The notes below the pieces were generated by a model. The model made no database searches, was not told the DNA's origin, and saw only the letters and a program-made list of their open reading frames with translations. From assembly GCA_949710005.1 (NCBI GenBank), contig OX453282.1, positions 16,390,709 through 16,454,708 of the forward strand: DNA of 64,000 bases, given 5' to 3'. Source of the DNA: Ricordea florida. Lineage: Eukaryota > Cnidaria > Anthozoa > Corallimorpharia > Ricordeidae. Positions 54,051 to 62,934 of the stretch are shown piece by piece (position 1 is the stretch's first letter; each line of letters starts with the position of its first letter). The position numbers were made by a program, and so were the translations under genes.

Positions 54051-54929
54051 TCTGAGAAAACGTACCTATAAAAATTTCAACTGACGTGAAAAATCAAAGC
54101 GTTTTAAGCCTTAGCATTTCAGACCAATTACCTTAACCAGACATAAACAAAAGCCTATTAGGCCCCCCTATTCCCCCACATCCCTGTCCTCCCCCTTTAC
54201 TACTTTCCAGTCATATCCCCTGCCGATCCCACCCCACCCCTCCCCCCTGTAGTATCACTAACTCTCTTTAAGATTTACATGCAAAATAAAGTACCTTACA
54301 CAAGCTATGATTACACACTGAAACAACTGAGATGTGAAATCAAATAAAACAACAGAGATGTTTAGCCTTAAAACAAAAATTTCCTAACCCTACCCCCGAC
54401 AAAGCAATAGCACTAGTCCGATAAAGACAACATGGCAAGGTAGAACGCGATATGAAGAATTCGTTGGCACCATCACAACCGTTCTCCCCCATCAAACGAA
54501 AAACGCCCACTAAGCCCAATTCCGGGCATTGCCCGATTTTAGGCAAGAAAGTTACCTTGAATTTTGCAGGTACGTTCTTTGAAAAACACCTAGATATATA
54601 TATATATGTATATATATTTATATCTATCTATATTTTAAAGGTGTTCGTTCGCGGTCACGTATCTCTGTTTACTGGTAACCTGGCAACAGGATTATCGCGC
54701 TTGCGCACAGCAACTGATATTGCTGGTTACCTAGCAACAAGACGCATTTTGGTACCGGCTCGAAGCGGTTAGAACCGGCTTCATACCAGAAGTTATAAAT
54801 ACTGGTTACGTGCCTCGTCATCGCGCATTTCAATATTCACTTATTGAGGACCGGAGTGTATTTGATTACTCTCTTGAAAATTATGCAAAATTTTGCTAAT
54901 ACCGACCTCACTCGTCGTGCAAGTACATC
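54051..54929. other. Intergenic DNA, no gene seen
   Basis: C-rich run at about 54170-54250, then (TA)n at 54594-54620. No frame with a domain on either strand. An in-frame plus-strand stretch at 54452-54772 crosses low-complexity sequence and is not coding. Confidence 0.5.
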
Positions 54930-56078
54930 CTAACGAGAGGATCGCCGACAGAGAATAAACCAAGCAGCGAGAGATCGTCGCCAAGCGCATTTCAGCGTCG
55001 AAACATCAGCACAACGACAAGCGCGACTCGAAGCCGAGGGGGAGAGAACACGGCAGCGACGACAACAACAGGCATCGGAGCAAAGACAACAACTGCTTGC
55101 TCAAAGAAGGCAAAAGAGACAGCAAGAATCAGCGGAAGAAAGGAGCAGGAGACTGGATTACCACAGGCAATACAACAAAGGTATGTTTGAAGCTGAATGT
55201 GTTAGTGATAGACAACGAACACTTGCTTTAGCTAGACAAAACGTGAATGAACGATTGCATAGCGAAACTAACGAACAGCGACAACGGTGACTACAGATAC
55301 TGAGACAAAATTCAGCAGAGCGACTTAGGACAGAAACTGAATACGAACGATTTCAACGAGTGGAGAGATTGCCGGGAAATATTTCGAACAGACTACAAAC
55401 AGAATCGGAAGACGAACGCCAGAACAGGTTAAGGATTTTACGCGAAAATAGTGTTAACAGAATACAGACAGAATCAGAGGAGGAACGGCAAAGCAGATTA
55501 AGGATTGTACGCGAAAATACTGCTAACATAATACAGACAAAATCAGAGGCGGAACGGCGGCAAAACAGATTAAGGATTTTACGCGAAAATACTGCTAACA
55601 GAATACAGACAGAATCAGAACACGAACGGCAAAACAGATTAAGGATTTTACGCGAAAATACTGCTAACAGAATACAGACAGAATCAGAAGACGAACGGCA
55701 AAACAGATTAAGATTTTACGTGAAAATACTGCCAGGATAAGGGGAACAGAAACAGACCAAGAAGGACTTGAAAGATTACAGTCACTTAGTACTGATAGCA
55801 GCGCTACACGTAGGTCGGAAGTACAGTTAAACAGACAACATGAGGAACATACTAGAGAGGAATATCTTACACATGGATGGATGAATTCAGAACTGCGACT
55901 GCACCAGCAGCAATGGGTTCAAAGTAGCATGGCAGCTTTCCACAACAACATCAACAGCCTGGAACACATACAGTGTGTAACATGTAAAGAAACATGGAGT
56001 AGTAGGAAATGGAGGATTCTGGCTCAATGGGTGTGGTCACTTGAATTTTTTGCCTCAAAATGGTCTTATGTAAATTAG
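54930..56078 (+). pseudogene. Helitron-type N-terminal remnant with 23-24-residue tandem repeats
   Basis: From about 54950 the plus strand encodes Arg/Gln/Glu-rich sequence, then five copies of a 69-72-bp unit (55370-55725) giving RENTANRIQTESE-D/H-ERQNRLRIL. One unit is three bases longer. After TAA at 55738 a shifted frame (55881-56078) has QWVQSSMAAFHNNINSLEHIQCVTCKETW, a His/Cys pattern I recall just after such ERQ repeats in animal Helitron helicase proteins. Stops at about 54932, 55288 and 55738. The helicase itself is absent, so this is a truncated end. Confidence 0.5.
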
Positions 56079-56191
56079 TGTGTAAAAGTTGTATCTTGTG
56101 GGGGGTGGGGTGAGTAATATTTTTGTTTTGTTGCTGGTATCAAAAATTGAAAGTTGGGTTTGGGTGAGGTAGGGATTGGTATATCTTGGTC

Positions 56192-56946
56192 ATGTCTAGT
56201 AAAAGGAAGAAGTGTATTCATGTTAAAACCAAATACTATTGCAGAGACTGCAAAGGTGGTGCTTTCTGTAAGCATGGTAGGATTAAATATTCATGTAAGG
56301 AGTGTGGAGGTTCTAGAATTTGTAAACATGGAAGGATTAAGTATTATTGTAAAGAATGTGGAGGTTCTAGAATTTGTAAACATGGAAGGCAAAAGAATTA
56401 TTGTAAAGAATGCGGAGGTTCTGGAATTTGTGAACATGGAAGGAGTAAGTATGTTTGTAAAGAATGTGGAGGTTCTGGAATTTGTGAACACGGAAGAAAC
56501 AAGTACCAATGTAAATATTGTAAGTTAAATGCCAGTTGTGATAATTATTTAAATAAGAATCCTAAAAGTACTAAAATTTTCAGAGAAGAAAAGTATGTAG
56601 GCATTTGTGAAAATGTAAGTAATAATTATGTCTCTAAAGAATTTCTAGGTTCTAGAATTCGTAAAAATGGAAGAAATAAGTACACGTTTAGGGATTGTGG
56701 AGGCTATATAATTTGTGAAAATGGAATGTATAAGTACATATAGAAATATTCTAAGTTAAATGATAGTTATGAGAATAATTTGTTTAATTATTTAAAGAAG
56801 AATACTAGAAGATCCAAAATTTGTAAACATGGTAAATCTAAAAGTAAAAAATGTAAAGATTGTGATGGTTATATTTGTTGTAAACATGATAGAAATATGA
56901 TATGTTATAACTGCATGTTAATTTGGACTATGGAAAGTAATAAGTA
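56192..56946 (+). pseudogene. CxHGR/CKxCGG zinc-repeat protein
   Basis: ATG at 56192. Five good and three worn repeats of about 20 residues follow the pattern CKECGGSRICKHGRIKYY, giving Cys-x2-Cys...Cys-x-His sets, one zinc each by inference. The DNA repeats at 60 bp are nearly identical at 56290-56500 and worn after 56520. A TAG at 56741 interrupts, but the same frame continues with KICKHGKSKSKKCKDCDGY to a stop at 56944. Proteins of this repeat type are frequent in giant DNA viruses and scattered in eukaryotes. Its role is unknown. It converges on the minus-strand array that ends at 56999. Confidence 0.7.
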
Positions 56947-56998
56947 GTTACATAATACATTTGTAACGCGCTTCACGTTACAAAAGTTCACTAGATGC

Positions 56999-57367
56999 TT
57001 ATACATAGACTACTATAACCTCCCTCTTGTACTTCCTAGCCATCTTGATAGTTGACTTAGTACCTATTGAGTAAACACATGAAGGTAAGGCTAATACATG
57101 TGTTACACACTCCATAATAGCCCTATTACGAATTGGTCCAGCTGCTTTGCCATAATAGTCCCATTGAGGGGCAAACTCCTTGAAGGGTATCCCATTTTCA
57201 ATTGCAAACTCTTCAGCCATAGTGTCAACTCCTCTTGCACCTCCAGATACGATACATTCAATATCTGAGAGATTCAACTTCCATTTCTTGAGAGCCTTCC
57301 TTATTTGCTCTTTCAAGAAGTCACTGTCAAAGAAGTTCCTACTACCAACGATAGCTAGTGATGCCAT
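56999..57367 (-). CDS. SLOG-domain protein (YspA-like, cpYpsA-related)
   Basis: ATG at 57367; 122 codons, intact. VGSRNFFDSDFL at the N-terminus, then CIVSGGARGVDTMAEEFA, FKEFAPQWDYYGKAAGPIRNRAIM and SIGTKSTIKMARK, the full SLOG Rossmann-type pattern: the SGGARGVD loop binds a nucleotide-like ligand and GP-RN-x-M is conserved. SLOG proteins are seen in phages and in prokaryotic signalling or defence systems, and they sense or process nucleotide derivatives. It is the last gene of the minus-strand array. A SLOG gene in an animal genome within a viral-like array suggests transfer with the element. Confidence 0.85.
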   Translation of the reverse strand: MASLAIVGSRNFFDSDFLKEQIRKALKKWKLNLSDIECIVSGGARGVDTMAEEFAIENGIPFKEFAPQWDYYGKAAGPIRNRAIMECVTHVLALPSCVYSIGTKSTIKMARKYKREVIVVYV

Positions 57368-57410
57368 GGTTTACAAATGGGCATATCCATGGATTGGCTG
57401 TTTCAATTTT

Positions 57411-57731
57411 TCATCTGAAAATAATCCAAGCTATAGCTGCAGCTGCAATGGTTAATACTATTAGAATATCCTCATGATTGGTACTGGTTTTTTCTGATGG
57501 GGACTCTTTGATTATAGGTTGAGAATCCATCTTTGGTGGTGGTGGTTTGTATGTAACAGCTGCATGTGGTAACTTAACTTTTGAAGAACCTAGGTAATGG
57601 CTTATCCCTACAGTTTTAGTCTCCAGGTTAACGTTTGTGTTAACACCAAATTTCATCTCATCAGTACCCTTCATAAGGTTGTTATTATATCCAACTACAC
57701 TCTCTGTGTTTATGATCATATTGCTGGGCAT
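57411..57731 (-). CDS. Array gene 11: C-terminally anchored small membrane protein
   Basis: ATG at 57731; 106 codons, intact. A polar, Asn/Lys-rich body (residues 1-80) with PPPPK precedes one C-terminal hydrophobic segment (ILIVLTIAAAAIAWIIF, about 88-105). A tail anchor facing the virion or cytosol is the likely topology. 43 nt separate it from the SLOG gene. No known domain. Could be an internal virion membrane or capsid-attachment protein, by context only. Confidence 0.7.
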   Translation of the reverse strand: MPSNMIINTESVVGYNNNLMKGTDEMKFGVNTNVNLETKTVGISHYLGSSKVKLPHAAVTYKPPPPKMDSQPIIKESPSEKTSTNHEDILIVLTIAAAAIAWIIFR

Positions 57732-57791
57732 TAACCATATTCCAGGTGCAATGGCTAAATCTAGTCTTAATTTAGCTTCTTGAGTGGCTAG

Positions 57792-58958
57792 TTAATATCT
57801 TTGAACTGAGCTTGAGATATCGTTCTCTATAACACTACTTTCAAATAAAGCCAAGAATTCTTGTTGCGTTTCAATTGCTCCACCACTACTACCTACAATA
57901 GAATTTCGGGTGTTCACTTGAGATCCAAGGATACAGTAAACGAAGGCTTCAGCAGATCGATTCAATCTACCAAGTCCGGCTTTGGTGAGTCCATAACCAC
58001 TAGTTGGAATGAACCAAGCATACTTGCAATCGGCAAAGTCATCATTACGAATGAATGAGATGAGATTACCTTTTTCCTTTTTACCACCATCATCGGAGAA
58101 TTTACCACCATCACCAGGCCATTGGTTTGCATCTTCATCATAATTCCTAATAATGTGAACATTCTGAAATCCCCCACCACGCCCATGATAGCCAGCTCCA
58201 TAGTCAAGGAAAATATCCCCCAAGCCCCCATTTCTACCACCCTTCCATCTGAAATCAGATTGGTTGGAAATACCGAATTCAGCGCATAATCTTTGGTAAG
58301 CAACCTTACTGTAAGGGTTGTTGTTTATAACAAATGGTTGCTCATCGGGTAATGGTACACTCAATTCGTATAGTATTCGCCTTATGGTGAAGTACACGTG
58401 AAACTTCATGAAGCCGGCCACGACTTTGGGATAGTTCAAACTTTTAAAGGGGCTGATACCACATCCAGAGGTTGAACACCACACTGCAAAATTAAGCTGT
58501 TGAGGCCAATAATTCATGTTAGGAGCTTTCAACCAATTTCGTCCTTGTTTTCCAAACTTGAAGGTTACAACTTGGGATGTAAATACATTACGCATCTTAG
58601 CAGTGAACTTCTTGGTGTTTGACACGTAAATGTCCAATGAGGTTAGCATGGATGTGGTATCACTGGTGAAGTCATCAAAGTCAATGGCTGGTATTGGGTA
58701 TGAATGATTTGTCATGGTTAGACTAACTGGGAATGAGCTCACTGTCTTACCATTCAAACCTAAATCAGTCCAAAGTAGTATCTTCAAATTAGGTGGAAGG
58801 CTATCAGTCCATGTCTTGCTAGTAGGGTCATCATAAGACATGACTGTTAACCCATTACGTGTCCATTTCATATACCCACCATAACTATCATAAACAAATG
58901 TGAACTGGTTCAAGTCAGCCTTTGGATATCTAGTTTTGAAACCATTGAGTAAGCCCAT
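57792..58958 (-). CDS. Array gene 10: 388-aa candidate capsid protein
   Basis: ATG at 58958; the largest and intact frame of the array. Beta-strand-rich with no long helices or membrane segment. Conspicuous parts: LNFAVWCSTSGCGISPF (residues about 155-172), FMKFHVYFTIRRILYELSVPLP, and a Gly-rich loop region at about 245-305. I recall similar unnamed proteins in many cnidarian and other animal gene models, always without function. Size, strand-rich sequence and position with a penton-like gene support a capsid role, but no family profile is recognised. An attachment or core protein is possible. Confidence 0.6.
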   Translation of the reverse strand: MGLLNGFKTRYPKADLNQFTFVYDSYGGYMKWTRNGLTVMSYDDPTSKTWTDSLPPNLKILLWTDLGLNGKTVSSFPVSLTMTNHSYPIPAIDFDDFTSDTTSMLTSLDIYVSNTKKFTAKMRNVFTSQVVTFKFGKQGRNWLKAPNMNYWPQQLNFAVWCSTSGCGISPFKSLNYPKVVAGFMKFHVYFTIRRILYELSVPLPDEQPFVINNNPYSKVAYQRLCAEFGISNQSDFRWKGGRNGGLGDIFLDYGAGYHGRGGGFQNVHIIRNYDEDANQWPGDGGKFSDDGGKKEKGNLISFIRNDDFADCKYAWFIPTSGYGLTKAGLGRLNRSAEAFVYCILGSQVNTRNSIVGSSGGAIETQQEFLALFESSVIENDISSSVQRY

Positions 58959-59002
58959 CTTCTATCCAGTGTTTGGGTAGAAGGTTTTAAGCTTTTAAGT
59001 CA

Positions 59003-59278
59003 TTAATTCTCAGGTTCCAACCCTAAATCATTAAGAATCTTATTTTTGTAATATTTTGGAATTCCATTCAGTGGTACACTACCATCATCTTGGATTTTAA
59101 TTTCGAACCTAATTTTGGGTGATTTATTATCACCATATGTGTAATTAGATTCACACCATTTAAAAAGTGTGTTATCTTTTATTCTATCACCACAGTTTCT
59201 TCTAAAAAGTCTAAACTTTTCAAAGTTAGCTTTTGTATATCTCCTAATAAACTTAACTTCTTTCTCAGATAAGTCCAT
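59003..59278 (-). CDS. Array gene 9: small charged protein, unknown
   Basis: ATG at 59278; 91 codons, intact. Highly charged (EKEVKFIRRYTKANFEKFRLFRRNCGDRIKDN), one Cys near residue 29 and one near 41, no hydrophobic segment. 44 nt from gene 10 and about 59 nt from gene 8. No domain recognised. A nucleic-acid-binding role would fit the basic first half, as inference. Confidence 0.65.
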   Translation of the reverse strand: MDLSEKEVKFIRRYTKANFEKFRLFRRNCGDRIKDNTLFKWCESNYTYGDNKSPKIRFEIKIQDDGSVPLNGIPKYYKNKILNDLGLEPEN

Positions 59279-59337
59279 TTTATACCACTAGTTTATTAAA
59301 TCTTTAAGCTAGTATTTAAAATTTTCATAAGTTATGG

Positions 59338-59961
59338 TTATGACTCTCCTTTTAGTTCTTTGAGTATCTCTTTTCGTACCTTCTGTCTCAATAATATAGG
59401 GTCTTCTCCATTCAAAATTTTTTGAGATTTAGCTCTTATATCAGCCTTGAGCTTTTCAAAGTTCTTGAGTTCCTCTATTATCAATGAGAACTGATCGTCA
59501 GAGATCTTATTGTCACGAAGCGCTTTTGAAACCAAGTCTTCAATGGTGTTTATTTTTGATTTAGCCAGTGTAATTGTATTTTGATGCTTGACAGCTTTCT
59601 TGGATAGGTTCTTGGATATTTGTTGGCATGCTATGGATGCGCATACAAATACACCACTTACTTCCCCCAAGGGCACAGATGCTATGATTCCCACCCCACT
59701 AATAGATGTACCCAATCCACCAGCCGCTAAAACGCAAGATAATATACCACAGGTTGAGCTTGCATTCATTAGTGCACCCGTGGATCGGTTGTATTTTTTG
59801 AGTACTGTCTCACAGTGGCTTAATTCAGACTTAAGCTTATTCAAAGCATCACAACATTGTTGAAGTCTGAATGATGGCCCATCAGTGGGAGTTGGAGGTG
59901 TATCCGAGTTGGGAGGTGCAGTTGCCTGTAAGTTGGGATAGATTCGATTATACTCATCCAT
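59338..59961 (-). CDS. Array gene 8: membrane-active protein with coiled coils
   Basis: ATG at 59961; 207 codons, intact. A Pro-rich start and a helical Cys-containing part are followed by a 50-residue Gly/Ala/Val-rich hydrophobic region (about 68-118: ILSCVLAAGGLGTSISGVGIIASVPLGEVSGVFV), probably two membrane passes. Then a charged coiled coil (KHQNTITLAKSKINTIEDLVSKALRDN...) follows. It recalls pore-forming or membrane-lytic capsid proteins in layout. Similar unnamed proteins recur in cnidarian gene models as I remember them. Function unproven. Confidence 0.65.
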   Translation of the reverse strand: MDEYNRIYPNLQATAPPNSDTPPTPTDGPSFRLQQCCDALNKLKSELSHCETVLKKYNRSTGALMNASSTCGILSCVLAAGGLGTSISGVGIIASVPLGEVSGVFVCASIACQQISKNLSKKAVKHQNTITLAKSKINTIEDLVSKALRDNKISDDQFSLIIEELKNFEKLKADIRAKSQKILNGEDPILLRQKVRKEILKELKGES

Positions 59962-59985
59962 ATTTGGTACAACTATAACTTCCTT

Positions 59986-60627
59986 TTAAAATGTTATCTG
60001 AAACTGAAGCTGACAGTGATTGGAGAACCCTTCAGATCCAACTTTTTTCCACTCACTGTCGAGTATGCTTAAATCGAAGTGATTTATGGGACTCTTTGAT
60101 TTCTGTGCCGGGATGACTGGATAATCCTGTGAGAGTATGTTAGCAAGTAGGTATGAGGGTGAAACCTTCACAGGTATTACTGATTGAACTTTATTCGTAT
60201 AGGATGACAAGTTATCCACTAGACTGCAAGTAAGTCTCATGGGCCCCTTGATCTGGAGATTTATGGGGTATAACTTGCCAGGATTTATGATTTCAGGCAC
60301 ACCAAGCCCAATTTGTAGCCCTCTCGTGAGTTTAATGTTGAAGCTCTTGTTGGAGTACAGATAGTCAACAGTATCAGTCTCAATGATTGATAGTTTGGCA
60401 TTATCCGTATCATTGAGAAATATCTCGTGGATACTTCGTAGTGAGTATGTGCCGGGTTGGATTATTATGAGGGGCCGGTTGTCCTCCTTGAGCAAGCCCT
60501 GGCGATCCTTGAAATTCACTAATCTTTTGGGTATCCTACAATCCAGGAGTTGTATCTCCCGAACTTTGTCCAGGGGAGGATCCAAGTACACTCTAGTTTC
60601 AGATTCATACATGGTAACGCTTAACAT
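59986..60627 (-). CDS. Array gene 7: penton-like minor capsid protein
   Basis: ATG at 60627; 213 codons, intact. The N-terminal pattern REIQLLDCRIPKRLVNFKDRQG, then IIIQPGTYSLRSIHEIFLND, and the C-terminal HFDLSILDSEWKKVGSEG...CQLQFQITF follow the layout of the Polinton penton family (strand-LxxxxIPxxxxN, PGxYxLxxI, final jelly-roll strand). It shares no long identity with paralogues 1-3 in this window, so it belongs to a different element. A single jelly-roll vertex protein is the best reading. Confidence 0.65.
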   Translation of the reverse strand: MLSVTMYESETRVYLDPPLDKVREIQLLDCRIPKRLVNFKDRQGLLKEDNRPLIIIQPGTYSLRSIHEIFLNDTDNAKLSIIETDTVDYLYSNKSFNIKLTRGLQIGLGVPEIINPGKLYPINLQIKGPMRLTCSLVDNLSSYTNKVQSVIPVKVSPSYLLANILSQDYPVIPAQKSKSPINHFDLSILDSEWKKVGSEGFSNHCQLQFQITF

Positions 60628-60633
60628 TTTGGA

Positions 60634-60813
60634 TTACTCTTTGGCCCCCTTTGAATTTCTATACTCAGCCTCTGAGAGGAATCGAGTCTTGGTTATCCCG
60701 CAGCTGTCACATTTGCACTTCATCATGGGTCTACCCTTGGATGTTTTGGTGAGGGTTTCACTTCCAGGCACGCATTCAGTTTGTTTTCTCTCTTTGACGC
60801 AATAGCTCTTCAT
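60634..60813 (-). CDS. Array gene 6: 59-aa zinc-ribbon protein (DUF5679-like)
   Basis: ATG at 60813. MKSYCVKERKQTEC...GRPMMKCKCDSCGITKTRFL has paired Cys (C-x8-C, then CKCDSCG) with an ITKTRFL strand. This is the layout of the short DUF5679-type ribbons that are frequent in adenoviruses' distant relatives, virophages and Polinton-like viruses. Six nt separate its stop from the start of gene 7, so the genes are packed tightly. It is too short for most gene callers. Zinc binding is inferred from spacing. Confidence 0.7.
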   Translation of the reverse strand: MKSYCVKERKQTECVPGSETLTKTSKGRPMMKCKCDSCGITKTRFLSEAEYRNSKGAKE

Positions 60814-60819
60814 TTATAT

Positions 60820-61437
60820 TCACTTATGCTTTTTCTTTAATTCCTCTATGAAGTAAAGTACAATTGCCACTATTAACAGCCAAGCGTTCTTACCCAAGAA
60901 TGAAATGACCTCACCAGCAGTCTTGAATAAGAAGCTTACAATGGCACCCACCATACCAGGTAATAACTCGCCTAGTTTCTTACCAATTGTCTTTAGTCCA
61001 TCACCAACCCCTTTACCCAATTTCGAGAGTCCTTTGGATAGGTTGGAGACTATAACACCAATTACCACTCCAACTGCACTCATAACGGCAAAGACTGTGA
61101 ATCCATATTTCTTGAATATAGCCTTCACCCGGTCTCGCAATGACATTTGTTCCTGGATTTGTTCATTCTCCTCCTCCAGGCTACCTATCTCTCCCTCCTC
61201 TTCACCAATTTCTCTTTTGAGGGTCTCTATTCGACTTAATTCCTCTGGTGTTTTCAATGCCTTGTTTTGATGGAATTCTAGCTCCTTCTTCTTTTCAGTG
61301 AGTTTACTCTTTTTCTTGGTTATTTCAGTATCATTAGCTTCCACAATCTCTTCCGCTTTTGGACCTAAGGCATCCTTTAGTGTTTGGGATGGCTCACCAT
61401 CTAATTCACCGTTTTTAATAAAGTGAACTCATGTCCA
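60820..61437 (-). CDS. Array gene 5: two-pass membrane protein with coiled coil
   Basis: Open from about 61437 to 60820 without a good ATG near its start; a candidate ATG (MSLRDRVKAIF) is at about 61146. An N-terminal Glu/Lys coiled coil is followed by one hydrophobic segment (VFAVMSAVGVVIGVIV), then a Gly/Lys amphipathic stretch (LSKGLSKLGKGVGDGLKTIGKKLG), and a second segment (AWLLIVAIVLYFI). It overlaps gene 4 in another frame, and its upstream part (FIKNGELDGEP) looks like a continuation of gene 4. So gene 4-5 may be one protein read through a shift, or broken by one indel. The amphipathic part resembles membrane-disrupting capsid proteins. Confidence 0.65.
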
Positions 61438-61754
61438 CCTTTCCTGTCCAATCTAACAAATATCTGTTCTATGCCACCAAATAACCTTCTAACACCAGCT
61501 ATGATCTTGGAGAACTTGGCATAAGGAAAAAAGCGTTTAACTTCAGCCTCTGCATAATCTCGGTCGCCTTCCCTTTGTATCAATGGACTAGTTTCATCTG
61601 TATTATCCATGAATGATGTCTCTTCTATTTCAGGGTCAACACGAGTGGTAGATGTAATTGTGGTTGGTGGGGTACCATAGGTTGTAGTGTTCCCATCATT
61701 ATCACCAGCTTCATTTAGTTCAGTTTGGTCTAGATCAGTATAACCAGTTGCCAT
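61401..61754 (-). CDS. Array gene 4: acidic protein, perhaps the N-terminal part of gene 5
   Basis: ATG at 61754; 117 codons to a stop at 61401. Ser/Thr/Asp-rich first 60 residues, then a basic amphipathic part (VKRFFPYAKFSKIIAGVRRLFGGIEQIFVRLDRKGGHEF). At GAGTTCACTTTATTAAAAACGG the other frame continues directly into gene 5. No exact slippery heptamer is seen, so either a single-base indel or an unusual shift signal must be present. Confidence 0.6.
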   Translation of the reverse strand: MATGYTDLDQTELNEAGDNDGNTTTYGTPPTTITSTTRVDPEIEETSFMDNTDETSPLIQREGDRDYAEAEVKRFFPYAKFSKIIAGVRRLFGGIEQIFVRLDRKGGHEFTLLKTVN

Positions 61755-61787
61755 ATTTGGTGTAAATATGGGAACTTCTAAATCATT

Positions 61788-62192
61788 TCAAAACCACTTG
61801 CTAGTAATGTATCCTAAGGCTAACATCCCACCAGAAACATAAGCCATTTCTCCATTTTTTTGATCTGAATTAGGTCTATAAAAGTCGGATAACTTGGGCG
61901 GATTACCCATTTCATTATACAATTTGAGAGCTTCGTCTGTCTTTGATATATTCTCAGAGGCCTGGTTAGCATCGCCCTTCCTCCTATTCATAAAGTCAAT
62001 ATAAGCCATTCGCTTCTTTTCATATTGAGCATAATCTTTTTGATACTTCTCCATTGCTTTGTCATGCTTCTCCCTTTCGAGTTGGAGATCAGCGGAAGAT
62101 GAACCACTAAGGGCCTTTGCTATATAATTACCACCAATGAAGGCTGTTGCATTGAGCACTGCTCCTCCAAGCATGATTGCTATACTCGCCAT
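61788..62192 (-). CDS. Array gene 3: membrane protein with central coiled coil
   Basis: ATG at 62192, overlapping the stop of gene 2 by one base (TGATG). 134 codons, intact. An N-terminal hydrophobic segment (IAIMLGGAVLNATAFIGGNYI), then a charged coiled coil (REKHDKAMEKYQKDYAQYEKKRMAYIDF), FSDFY-like LSDFYRPNSDQKNGEM, and a short C-terminal hydrophobic end (YVSGGMLALGYITSKWF). Two-ended membrane contact with a soluble coil is likely. I recall near-identical layout in unnamed cnidarian proteins. Confidence 0.7.
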   Translation of the reverse strand: MASIAIMLGGAVLNATAFIGGNYIAKALSGSSSADLQLEREKHDKAMEKYQKDYAQYEKKRMAYIDFMNRRKGDANQASENISKTDEALKLYNEMGNPPKLSDFYRPNSDQKNGEMAYVSGGMLALGYITSKWF

Positions 62193-62410
62193 CAGCTACT
62201 GGGTAATATCTTCTGGTCCTCTAAGTAAGTTTTGAGATACATGCTTGCTGATAATACAGGAACCCATTTACCATGATTCATTATACTTGATGATGGATCG
62301 CCAATGAATGATTCTCTGAGAGCCTTCTTTCCAATATAACCCATAGCGGCAGCCAGCCCAATTAGCACTGCAGAGTCAGTAACTGTCTTTACGAGCTTGT
62401 TCTCAGCCAT
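62192..62410 (-). CDS. Array gene 2: small membrane protein (72 aa)
   Basis: ATG at 62410; intact. One hydrophobic segment (AVLIGLAAAMGYIGKKAL, residues about 13-30), then ESFIGDPSSSIMNHGKW and a helical end (KTYLEDQKIL). Its stop shares a base with the ATG of gene 3, so translation of the two may be coupled. No family name known to me. Confidence 0.7.
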   Translation of the reverse strand: MAENKLVKTVTDSAVLIGLAAAMGYIGKKALRESFIGDPSSSIMNHGKWVPVLSASMYLKTYLEDQKILPSS

Positions 62411-62417
62411 TTATGGA

Positions 62418-62813
62418 TTACATCCACTCATCTTTTAAATTATTTTCTTGTTTGGGTGGCTGACTTGCACTATTCTCGATGATTTTGAGTGGAGGGGGAT
62501 TGAAGGTGTGAACTGGTACATGCAAATCAGGTATTCTATCCCTATAGTTTGTGAATATGGCATAGGCAGCGAGTCCAATGGATCCAAGTGTTAACACATT
62601 CTGGAATGATAGACTTGGTAGCCAGTCATCACCACCACTTTCATCTTTTTTATTTGACTTGGCCTCCTCTTTCTCCTGCGCGCGCTTATAATAAGCCATA
62701 GCCTCATTTCTTTTGGCTTGTATCGCCTTACCAGCCTTTACTCTCTTGGGGTCTTTGGCCTTTGTTTTAACATCAGGTTCTTTAGTGATTTGCTCAGTGT
62801 TTTCTTCAGACAT
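62418..62813 (-). CDS. Array gene 1b: Lys-rich single-pass membrane protein
   Basis: ATG at 62813; 131 codons, intact. The first 75 residues are Lys/Glu-rich (KDPKRVKAGKAIQAKRNEAMAYYKRAQEKEEAK). Then WLPSLSFQNVLTLGSIGLAAYAIF gives one hydrophobic segment, followed by a Pro-rich tail. Nucleic acid on one side and membrane on the other is a possible arrangement, as inference. Seven nt separate it from gene 2. Confidence 0.7.
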   Translation of the reverse strand: MSEENTEQITKEPDVKTKAKDPKRVKAGKAIQAKRNEAMAYYKRAQEKEEAKSNKKDESGGDDWLPSLSFQNVLTLGSIGLAAYAIFTNYRDRIPDLHVPVHTFNPPPLKIIENSASQPPKQENNLKDEWM

Positions 62814-62934
62814 GTTATAAGTGAAACTATTCTAACCTTTAAGTCTCCTAGTAAGTGGCATACTAGGAAACTGAACATTTTCTATCTATTAAATTAAGTG
62901 TATTTATTCTTACGAATCTTTGGTACTGGAAGCT

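Noticed and set aside
55360..55740. CRISPR-like array because of regular 69-72-bp repeats
   Set aside because: The repeats are contiguous, coding, and have no unique spacers.
61390..61440. A programmed minus-one shift heptamer at the gene 4-5 junction
   Set aside because: TTATTAAAAACGG does not fit the X-XXY-YYZ rule in the right frame; kept only as an open question.
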